A DNA stretch of 64,000 nt from Talinum fruticosum. Its lineage: Eukaryota > Streptophyta > Magnoliopsida > Caryophyllales > Talinaceae. The stretch is from positions 3,776,001 to 3,840,000 of the forward strand of contig JAITYX010000033.1 of NCBI GenBank assembly GCA_021018815.1. The letters are read 5' to 3'. Position 1 is the first letter of the stretch. Each line of letters starts with the position of its first letter. Made by a program: the position numbers and the translations under genes. The notes under the pieces were generated by a model. That model saw only the letters and a list, made by a program, of their open reading frames with translations. It had not been told where the DNA came from and searched no databases. Shown piece after piece: positions 46,252-56,616 of this stretch.

Positions 46252-48427
46252 ATAGATTTTGGTGACCTTAAGTCTGCATTGCATATAGTCATCTAGGATC
46301 CTTGGTATGTGATTATGTGCTTTGTTTGTGGCCAACATATGTGTGCCCTTAAGTTCCACCTCTAACTTATAAGTGACTACTTAGTTGACATAGTCGAATT
46401 AGTTTATTGCAAACCGCCCATTAAGGTGATGTGTGAGTGAATTATGTGTGCTAATTGTGTGAGTAAGTGTGGCTGAAATCTTACTTCCGGTCTATTACTA
46501 GTTGGTTTCGTTGAGTCCCGAGTTAGAAACCTCTATCTTTAGGACCTCATTGATTTGATTACTTATATTATTAGTTGGAGGATGAGTTCAGTGATCCGAA
46601 TCGTAAACTTATGTGCTTATATGTGTGGATGATTTTTGCGTGCTAAGTATGTGACTAGGTGTGGCTGAATTTTTATTTCCTTTCCGTATTCCTTGATTTC
46701 ATGGTGTGACTTCTAATCATTAGTCGACTTAGGAATTCTACCTCTAAGAAGCATACGGGTTTCCAATAATGTATTGGTTGTTTATATGATTATTTCCAAG
46801 GAGTTTCAAGAGTGCATGATTGGCCTTAGATGTGAAAAGAAAAGACATATCACGCATTAGCATAAGTGAATCATTCTTCGAAGTTGTTACTAAGGAAGGA
46901 ATTGAAATGTCACATTGTTGAATAGGATATGGCTAAGCACCCCGAGTGTGGAAGGATACTTGCATATATTTACGAAAATACGGATAGGTGGGTACTTTTG
47001 GAAGTTATAAATGAGAATTGGACGCTATGGAGAGGAAAGTTAATGGGAAATACAACGTGAAGGTTCATGGTATCATTGGTGGAATTGGTTTCCTTGATAA
47101 TAATATTTGGGTCCATAATCAAGAATGTCAAACTTGGTATTTTGCTTGAAGTGTATGTTTGTTCGGATGTGTTGGGAGGTATTCTTTAGGGTACATTTGG
47201 GAGCTACGTTGAAGGAACAGTTGATCTAGGGATTTTCTCTATTTCCATCTAAGTTTTGGATATACCAAACATACGATGCCATGGTTACGAAAATCCATAT
47301 GTGAGTTCCAATTTGAGAAATTTGTGAGAAAGGTCTAGAATAAGCCGAGCATGAGGCTAGAAGGAGCTAAGTAAATCATATTGAAGGATGTGCTTTCCAC
47401 AACTTGAGTTCCTTTAACTTAACCTGTCTCGCTAAGAGGAGCTGATTGATGAATATTAGAATCATGCCCCCACCACTTTTAGTTTATATGTGTCAATTCT
47501 TCGTGAGTAATCTAAACGTCGAGAATCGTTTGGAAGTAGTTCCTTGGGTCCTTTATAAACCTGGGGCATTGATAACAATCTTGTAGATTGAGTGCCTCGT
47601 TTACAAAGGAAGTTAGAAGTTGTTCTATCAATCCCATATTGCATTTGGAATTCATTGTGTTTATTAGTGCTCATGGGAGAGACTATAAGTTACTTGGGAG
47701 CGAGATATTTTAAGCCTTACATAAGGATCGTAGGTTTGATCTTAACTCCCATAAAGGTGAAGGAATAGCATGAGGACTCCCTACTACCTATTGTAGTTAC
47801 CATGAGTTGCTTAGGGATCTTATTGTGCTGGATATGATCACATATAGTTGGTTGCGTCTAAATTCTAACTTAGTTCCAACTCCAACATTTAGATAATACT
47901 ATCGAGCTCTATCTACTCGCTTTTTGTGATGTTACTTGCCGGGTATGTGTGTCATTCTTACCATTTGACCAGTGATGCACCATAGATAATTCGTTGAACT
48001 AGCCCATCCAACTAGCTTGGCCATAGAGTTTGCCTAAGTTTGTGGAGGATAAGGAGCTAGAGGGTGGTGTGAGATGTTTGAACTAGATGCGTGCTAAGTT
48101 AACGTGTTGATTGCATAAGTGTTTGGTAGAGACATTAGTATCCAATTTAAAACAAATGCTGAGATCATTCCAAGCCAACTATTTGCTTTTTCTAGTAGGA
48201 TTTGCTCCTTGGCTCCTTTTAATTAAGTGAGTAGACGTACTAAAATGATGGTAGAGAGGAGGCTGGAACTCATTAACCCATAGAGACTCCCCTAAGAATT
48301 TCCGTAATCGTGGTTGTCCGATTGAGCTCCTTTCCATGTTAAGTACTTGTGTGCCTCATGTATATGCGATTATACCTTACGTATCTTAGATAGCACTCGT
48401 TCCGAATTTCGGGGTCGAAATTCTTTT
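46252..48427 (+). other. L-4 internal region, non-coding
   Basis: 2.2 kb, stop-rich in all frames and without gag/pol motifs. It starts tagattttggtgacctta and is colinear with L-2 interior. The last ~280 bp (from about 48150) are unique to this copy because L-2 is truncated. Confidence 0.65.
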
Positions 48428-48440
48428 AAGGGGGAAGAAA
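48428..48440 (+). promoter_or_regulatory. L-4 polypurine tract
   Basis: aagggggaagaaa directly before the TGTAAGACCC LTR start. The preceding ttcggggtcgaaatt is typical of Tekay/Del-type Ty3/gypsy 3' ends. Confidence 0.8.
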
Positions 48441-51400
48441 TGTAAGACCCGTAATTTTGGGTTAGGTAGTTATATGAGTTAAATTAATTATTTAGCTTTA
48501 ATTAAATATGAGTAGGTCGAATGACCAAGTTATATACATGGTTAGATATTCATAGATTTATTTGAGCGAATTATTATTAGTTTGCGTAACTATTATTAGT
48601 GAAGCGTATTAACTTTTCCTCCGAATTTTCTGCCCGGACTAGCTAAATAAAAACCCGAGACCATTGATGCCAAGTATGTGGGCTTAATTATTATGAGGAT
48701 TAACAAAAGAAAAGGAAAGGGAAATAAGAAGGAAGATTAAGTGGATTGCTAGGGACTTGATTAGTGTGAAATTAGTGGTGTGCCATAGCAAAAAAAAAAA
48801 AGGGAAGGAAACTTAGAGGCAAAAGAGAGGAAGTAGGCTCGGTGGAGGAAGGAGAAGGGGAGCCCGAGCAAAGCGAAAGAAGAGGGAGTAGAAACAAAGT
48901 AAGGGGAACAAGAGAGGTGATCGGGCGAGGAGAACAAAATGAGAGAGGGAGAGAGCGCGAGAGCCGGGAGGCCGGTGGCAATGGCCATGGCCGCTCGAAC
49001 GCTAAGAACGCCGCGGACAGACAAACACCGAAAGGTAGGGCGAGAGTAAGAGAGAGGAAGGGACTACGAGGTTGAAACCGGGGACCAAGAGAGCGAGAGA
49101 GAGAGAGAGAGAAAGCGAGCGCACGAGCTGGAGAAGCAGCTGGAGGTCAGCGCCCGAATGGCGAATGAAGGAAGGGCGACCGATGAACGCGGGTGACAAC
49201 ACCAAGGGGCACGAAGGGGAGGCGAAATTGAGACGCAAGGAGAGAACACAAACGCGAGGGCCGAGAGAGGCAGCCGGTGAGCACGAAAACCGCGACCGGC
49301 GACGGCGTCGAGCGTGGAGGAAGGCGAAAAATCGAGGCTGGCAGTAGAGGAAGAGAAAGGAAAGAAGGAAACCGACCTAGGCCAATCCGAACTCGGTAAA
49401 CCTTTGATCCCTAGTTCGAGGTGGATAGTCCTATACTCTAAATTATTAGTAATTTCGAAACCGAAATGGATTTATTGTGATTATGAATATTGCTGTGGAT
49501 ATTAAATATGTGTGCTATTAAACAAGTTTAATAGTTGCTAAAAGTTGAATTAAGAGTCTTGAAGGGATTTGGTAGTTGTTTAGGCCTCAATTGGAAGCCG
49601 GGCAAGTCGGATGGAGTTAGATTGCTTGGATATAGTGAGTAGTGTCGAGAATTTAGTCGAGTTGGGGATGACCACGTGGTGGTTTGGACATAAATTATGA
49701 AATTAATATTTTAGATTAAGCCTTAGAAATTTATTGAATTTACGGTATTAAAAGATGATCGCCAATATTGGGAAATAATGAGTGAAGTAAAAAGAGGAGT
49801 ATTAATTCATGTTGATGGATGCACAATTGAGACATGGGGGTGAGAAATAGGTGATTTTCCGATTAATTGAGTTAGAAGTATATTTAAATCCTCGAGGTTG
49901 AACTAAACGTGAAGGTAAGCGAAGCTAACGAAATTGAGTGATGAAAAGTGATCAAGAATTATATAACTAAGGATGGATGAATAAGAGTTGATTAATAAGA
50001 TAGAGACTTACAATATGGGACTTTGAGGCAAGAAAATGACGAGCTGGGAATTGTAAGGTTAAGTTGAGTTTGGAATGTATCTAAGTCTTTGAGATGAAAT
50101 TATGTCGGAAGATGAGCCTAGCAAAAAGGAACCTAAGTGATAAAGTGAGGTTAGGAGTTATATGGCTGAGTATGACCAAAGGAAGTTGATTTATAAAGTT
50201 GAGACCTAGAATGTGGAGTTGAAGTCAAGACAGAGAATTGTGACAAGTTGAGACGTTAAATTAGGTGGTACCTACTTGTGGTTATTGTGATTCAGAAAAG
50301 GAATTTATTTTACTAAATTTGTGAATTTAGAAAGGTTTAGTCGAAGAGGAGCTAAGAATGACTATCTCGTGTTGAATTGTGACTATCTGTGTTGAATTGT
50401 GACTATCCGTGTTGAATTGTGGCTATCTCGTGCAAGTGATTGTGTTAAATGATGTTCAAAAGTGATTACGAAAGGAGTTACGTATTTTACGCGAATAATC
50501 CGTGAATGCAACTTCTTGTTAATTGTCTTTCAAGCATGAGTGTGTTTTAAAGAAGCAAAACTTATTTGAGAAAGTGAATCGGATTTAAGAAATTGGATTT
50601 GGAGGGATGGCACGTGGTGTCATGCCTTCCATTATGTTAAACCAATTTGAGAAAGCTATTTGGAGCCAATGTGATGAATGATTATGTGCAAAGTTTTTGA
50701 ATCGATCGGCTATGGATTGTTAAGCACACTCGAAGGGTTCGAACTAGGGTCCTCATTCGACAGGATGCCTGGCTAGAAACTTCGAGGGAGGGGTTCTAAT
50801 AGGGGTCTTGCAGTGGCAGGATGCCCGATCCGAGACTTCCTAGAAGATAGGTTGAGGAGGCTTTGTTTGAGGTCCCACCCCGAGGAACTAAAGAAGTGCT
50901 AGTTCAAGTCCCATGAAAGCCCGTAAAGTTGATTCAAATTGAAAAAGAATTGTGATGAGTGTGAAACCGCATTTCAAATGATTAAAGTGTTGTGATTCAT
51001 ATGTGACAACCGATTTCAAAGGATTTCCTTGAAAAGTATAGAGATTTGTATTATGTTACTATGCTTTTGCCGATTTCATTATTATGAGTAATGTGTGTAA
51101 AGAATTTCCATTTTAAGAATGTGAGACTTCCGGTGAGCCCGTGGTTTATTGGTCACCCCCACAAATTCCCCTTTTCCCTCCCAAGTGTTGTAGGTGAACT
51201 CTCGGGAGGTGTGTGCGATACTAAGCATATTCTGGATTCCTGCTGATCGATGTTTGCTAATTGCTAAGTGACTCAAGTGGCTAATATGCACTTCTTATAT
51301 CATTAGAAATTTATATTGTTTTAAGTTTATCACATGATTGGTTAGGTATAGTGAGTAGTGTCGAGAATTCGATCAATTGGGGATTGAGCCTTAGAAATTT

Positions 51401-51977
51401 ATTGAATTTACGGTATTAAGAAATGATCGCTAATATCGGGAAATAATGAGTGAAGTATAAAGAGAAGTATTAATTCATGTTGATGGATGCACAATTGAGA
51501 CATGGGGGTGAGAAATGGGTGATTGTCCAGGTTAATTGAGTTCGAAGTATATTTAAATCCTCGAGGTTGAACTAAACGTGAAGGTAAGTGAAGCTAACGG
51601 AAATTAAGTGATGAAAATTAAGAATTATATAACTAAGGATGGACGAACAAGAGTTGATTAATAAGATAAAGACATACGATGGGAGTTTGAGGTAGGAAAA
51701 TGACGAGCTTGGAAATGTAAGGTTAAGTTGAGTTTGGAATTTATCTAAGTCTTTGAGATGAAATTAAGTCGGAAGATGAGCCTAGCAAAAAGGAACCTAA
51801 GTGATAAAGTGAGATTAGGAGTTATATGGTTGAGTATGAGCAAAGGAAGTTGATTTATATAGTTGAGACCTAGAATGAGGAATTGAAGTAAAGACAGAAT
51901 TGTGAAAAGTTGAGACGTTGAGTTAGGTTTTACCTACTTGTGGTTATTGTGATTCGAAAAAGGGAATTTATTTTGCT
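48441..51977 (+). mobile_element. L-4 3' LTR, rearranged
   Basis: Matches the 5' LTR to about 51344 (with the purine-rich block at 48780-49370 and the paired hairpins at 50750-50765 and 50806-50821). Then it jumps: 51345-51977 repeats the segment 49636-50310 of the same LTR. The end is cut by a Sirevirus LTR fragment at 51977. About 70 bp near 51300 are also missing compared with the 5' LTR. Confidence 0.8.
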
Positions 51978-52939
51978 ATACTTTGAGAACCAAAATTGGT
52001 TTACTTTTTTAGGTTATCTAAATGAGGTTATCCTACTTTTGAATTACAAAAGTAACCGGCATCAAGATGTCAAATCGCTAGCAGACAAGGCTTTTGCTAC
52101 TTCGACCAAGGCCCGGACATCGTGTCGTGGTTGTCCGTTTCCAAAACTAGAAATATTCAACACCTAAGCTCAACGGTGGTTTCCACCCTACTTATTAGAC
52201 ACCACTAGTGGAATTGGGCATCCTAAGGAGTCAAGAGCCATTGCACAACGTTCACATCTCAACGGATCTTTTCGAGTGGCTCGGAAGAACGATTACTAAT
52301 GGTCACAGAGGACTTCTAATCGGAAGATAGTCACAACGGCTAATCTGTTTGATCATCTATAAAAGAAGCCACTTCACAAGATTTGAAGCTTGCTGAACCT
52401 ATTGCTCAAATCATACCTATCTCGTATAATACTCACTCAATCTTCATCTTACAACTCGAAGTCTGTACTTAACACTTTTATGAGTCGTAAAGTCTTGTAA
52501 TCGATCACAAAACCTTATTTCTTACTTTCCGAGTATGGTCCCTTGACCGAGTCTGTAAGGGTTAACTCAGCTCAATTGTCCCTAGCTGTAAAGGTTATCT
52601 TAGTTAGGAAGTACTAGATCGGATAAGGGAACTTTTGAGTCTAGGAAAACTTTATAAAGAATTGTCTTAGGGAGCAATTTTGGTTGAGTCAGTCCATCGT
52701 ATTTTATGGATTTAAAATAGTGGATTTGACTTGGTGCTTGGAGTAGCACTGACTGTGGTTTTCTCGCCCAATGAGGGTTTCCACGTAATTTTGAGTTCAC
52801 TCTTTTCTAAGCCCAATCTAGACTCGGACTGACCTTAAAGTTTAATTTAAATTTTAACCCACTATTTATTGTTTAAATTTCCTCATCACTACTCACCTCC
52901 CCTCTAGGGCGACTAAGACTCTCCAAGTGCAAACCTTCA
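51978..52939 (+). mobile_element. Sirevirus LTR fragment, plus strand
   Basis: Starts at tatactttgagaacc, runs through the ataaaagaagccact TATA region (about 52360) and ends GCAAACCTTCA. The first ~600 bp of a full LTR are missing. No PBS or gag follows: a gypsy gag is attached instead. Confidence 0.82.
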
Positions 52940-53487
52940 CCAGGAATTCCTTTTACTTTTTTTAGTAAGGGCACTCGGATAAAATTTCGCTCTTAGTTCG
53001 TCCAAGAATTTGTCCCACGTGCCCTCGAGGCGTTGGAAATTGGCCCTTACAGTTGCCCATCAGATATCCGCTTGTCCGGTGAGGTAAAAAGCTCCAATGT
53101 TTACACGCTTATTGTCCGGTACCTTGACCTCATCAAATATCTTTTCCATCTCGCCTAGTCCATTCGTCCGATATCACTTGGTCCATTCTTCCGTCGTAAG
53201 TTTTTGGATTTTGTTGAGCAACCCTTTATAAAAAATCTACCATCCTTCTTTAAATTATTGTAATTTGATTCTTTAAGCTTCTTTGTCACCACGACTATAA
53301 TTGTTCCCAACAACTCAGTGGTCTATATCTTTAAATACCTTTTTTGTTCATCCTCATTTTTAAGCGTATCATTTTCTAGTTCCTGATGAGGGATTGGAGG
53401 GCTATGGTTAACTAATTGAGAATGCATAGATTCCATGTTGTTTTCTTGGAGTTCATTTCCACGAACATTCTCATTCCGATTCGACAT
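52940..53487 (-). pseudogene. G-2 gag, truncated and broken
   Basis: Likely start at 53487 (MSNRNENVRGNELQE). The downstream frame has NGLGEMEKIFDEVKVP, VNIGAFYLTGQADI, then a stop where the family has Trp-Trp, then FLDELRAKFYPSALTK. These are landmarks of the Ty3/gypsy retrotransposon gag domain. Several stops. Gag is cut at 52940 by a Sirevirus LTR end. Confidence 0.75.
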
Positions 53488-54060
53488 TCCGTTTAATATA
53501 GAAGTAGAGAAGATAATTAGTTCTAATTTTCTTTTCCAATCCACAGTACTATTACCAAGATATAAATTATTTGATACTTAACACTCGCTCGGGCAAGTGA
53601 TACATGCTGATATTTCTAATGTATTTATCACTCATTACATAATATATTTTCGTTAGTTTTCTTTCAACACCAAAATACGTGGATGAAGGGGTTAGGCTAG
53701 CTTATACTTTATCCCTTCAGTTTTTAATATTTTTTTAAATAAACTTTCTCAACATGAAACCCAAATTGCTCTTGTTACTATTCCCATGTCCCAAACTCTT
53801 TCTCCATTCCATTATTTTCTTTAATGCTTTCATCTAAATTCACTTCAATGACTTGCAAGCATTCCCAAATATTAATCACGCTTATCAAATTACTAACATC
53901 ACCCAAGATATCATACTCATAATTATTGCGAATTTCATAACCTTATCATTTAATACTATTAACCTAAAATTCACTCTTGTAACATCTAAACTTCAAAATT
54001 GCTCCCTTTTTCAACCTACAACAATTATCCTCTTAATTTATCCTTACAATTTCCGAACTT
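53488..54060 (-). other. G-2 5' leader
   Basis: About 570 bp between PBS and gag. AT-rich, no coding signal. Confidence 0.55.
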
Positions 54061-54072
54061 GGCTCGATACCA
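54061..54072 (-). promoter_or_regulatory. G-2 primer-binding site
   Basis: ggctcgatacca is the inverse of tggtatcgagcc, a Met-tRNA-type site, three bases from the LTR. Confidence 0.7.
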
Positions 54073-54075
54073 CTT

Positions 54076-56616
54076 CGTAACGCCCTAGACTATAATTATC
54101 CATAAAATTAATTCATAACATAACCTAATCAAATTTAAGAAATATTTGGCAGCGGAGGCTAATATAAGTCGGGGCATTACCGCCGTCTCTTGTAGTAGAG
54201 ACAAGGCCTAGACCCATACATTCCAAATATTGTTATATATATCATATTTATTTGCACAAACAGATCACAAGGTTTATACATTATATACTTAAGCTTAGAT
54301 AATACAAAAGTCTGTTTGTTTCTTAACACATAATCCAAAATACATTTAACACCAAAATACAACATGCAAGTCACTTTCCGATACCAGCGTTTTAGGATTC
54401 TTTTTCCTCTATGTCCTTCTCCTCATACAATTCTTGTTTAAATATTGGTTGCTTCTCTTTTCCTAAAAGAGTTTAAAACATAAAACATAAAGTGAGCGGT
54501 TGGCTCAATATGTCACCCTTGCACTCGTAAAATAATTTTGAAGAGTCAGTGAGCACGAGCGCGATTTTAAATTTAGTTAAAACTCAAATATTTAAGCAAA
54601 ATGCACAATTTCTGTTTTTGTAAACTTCTCAATTTTGTTTTCAACTTGTTAAACGTTTTATTTTCTCGGCCGCGGCTAGGACCCCAATTTACATGCATTT
54701 GCATCCATGACTTTGATTAAACAATTCGATTAAAGTTCCCCTTTGCCGAGAAGGCTCAATACGTGGCCTCAATTAAACGATTCGATTAAAGATCTCAATT
54801 ATCGGGAAGGGCACAATATGATTAATTCTGCTAGCGGACATTTATGAACGATTAACGATTAATGATTCACGATTCACAATTCACGATTCATTGGGTCCTA
54901 AAGAGTTGTAGGCCGAAATACAAACAAACACAGTGACATTTTACATAACAATTAAAATTTAACTATTTTGGAAGGGTATAAGCAATAACTTACCTCGGTC
55001 GATCGTTTGCTTTTAATTTCTGTTTTCTTTGCTTCCCGAATAGTCGTTCCTATTGATTTTCTATTTTGAAGTGGAAATTTAATATTTGCATTAATAAACT
55101 TATTTGCCTTTCTTGTACCTATGTACTTTACATTTTGACCAATTCAATTGTCTAAACCACTAACGGGTTTAAAGTTTTAATTTTCTTAAATCAATTCTCT
55201 CCGAAACTGTTACACTTTTAATTATATATATACCTCCTAGCCACTAACTCATTTATCATCTTCCAATTTACAAATTTCAAATTCACAAAAACCACTTCCG
55301 ATTTCAATAAAACCTCCAAATATATTTTCATCCATTTTTTTTTCAAAGATTAACCTAACCCAATTTGATTAATTCACTTCCCTAGCATAGTCTTATAACT
55401 TAAACAATTTTTTACACACCCAATCAATCCTTTCATGCTTATATAGAAAATTGAATAAGCATATTCACAATTATGAATATCCCAAATTTATCTCCAATAC
55501 CAATTTAGCACACAACAAACCCAAAAAAAAATCCAATTTCACATATATCCATATTTCACTACTCTCCAAAGTTCATCCAACTCCACCACAACCAAAAATT
55601 CATTTATAATCATATAAAAATTAAACAAGCACATGTACAATTATAAAGAAACCTCCAATTAATTTCCAATTCCATATCAACACATAATAACCCTAATTCC
55701 AATTTCATTTTCTCCCACAATTCCTTCAATTCCACCATAATCAATTCACAACTCACATCTACTTGTGTAATTATTCAATAACAACATAAATTTGTGATAA
55801 AATTTGCTTAGAAATTAAGGATTGGAGATATACCTCAAACCAGGTTAGATGTGAAATTGGATGGTGGTGGCTCGGTGGTGGAGATCCGGCGGCGTGAGGG
55901 GTTGATTAGCGGCGTCGGCGCCGGCGGAGGACAGAGGCAAGCGGCAGGCCGGTGGCTGGCTAGACCTAGCAGCAGCAGTAACAACAGGGGTGTTTTGCCC
56001 TGCTCGTGAGAGACAACGGGAGGAGGAGAGAGAAGGATCGACGGCAGCAAGGTGGCAGCCGGGGTCTCCGGCGACGGTTTTCGGTGGCGGTCGGGGTGCC
56101 GACGATGGCTTGGTGTCGGTGGCATGAGGCAGCGAGTCGGGGAAGTGGAGGAAAGGTGAGAGAGAGATGGAAGATGCAATGTGTATTTGCTTGTTTTATA
56201 ACCCCCAATTCATCGATATATTCCCGAGACTTTTAGCAGCTCCTCATCTCTTTTTTTTTTTCTTGTCTAAAAAAATCTTAATATCTTCCTCTATTTTTAT
56301 TATTGATTTTACCACATGATTAAATGTTTAATCACACATTTCCCTATTTTCATTTGCTTATACATATTTTCTAACTCTTTTTTTTTTCATTTACTGATAT
56401 TTTAATTATAAATAAACCGTGTTTCGAGACACAATTTTACATTATGCGAAATGTGAATTTGTACAATTTACCCATTATTTTTTGTGATTATCAAATTTGT
56501 TCGTATATTTTATTTCGGTTTCAGTATTCTATGCGGCTCATTGCTCTTAAACGATATTGAGACGATAAAATACAAATTTAAAATAATTAATTACAATTAA
56601 GTTTTGGGTTGTTACG
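54076..56616 (-). mobile_element. G-2 5' LTR (2541 bp)
   Basis: The ends read cgtaacgccctagac (inverse of the LTR end) and aagttttgggttgttacg (inverse of the LTR start). Expected termini are TGTAACAACCC...GGGCGTTACA; both outer bases are changed so each reads CGTAA. There is a Ser/Pro/Arg-rich ORF (55835-56179, minus) over a GC-rich block near 55850-56160 that I do not call a gene. Confidence 0.78.

Larger units (their letters stand above)
42972..51977 (+). mobile_element. L-4: long-LTR non-autonomous LTR retrotransposon
   Basis: 5' LTR (42972-46236), PBS (46240-46251), a 2.2 kb interior without gag or pol, polypurine tract (48428-48440), and 3' LTR (48441-51977, rearranged and truncated). 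The LTR ends, PBS type and PPT (ttcttttaagggggaagaaa) resemble Ty3/gypsy chromovirus-type elements. It is a large non-autonomous derivative (LARD-like). The two LTRs are similar over nearly all of 2.9 kb. Confidence 0.8.
52940..56616 (-). mobile_element. G-2: Ty3/gypsy (chromovirus-type) element, 5' part
   Basis: Reading on the minus strand: LTR (56616-54076), PBS (54072-54061), leader (54060-53488), gag (53487-52940, truncated). It lies inside or beside an L-family LTR at its right. Confidence 0.78.

Noticed and set aside
55835..56179. 114 aa Ser/Pro/Arg-rich ORF, minus strand
   Set aside because: Sits in the G-2 LTR in a GC-rich block, with overlapping ORFs on both strands and no domain.
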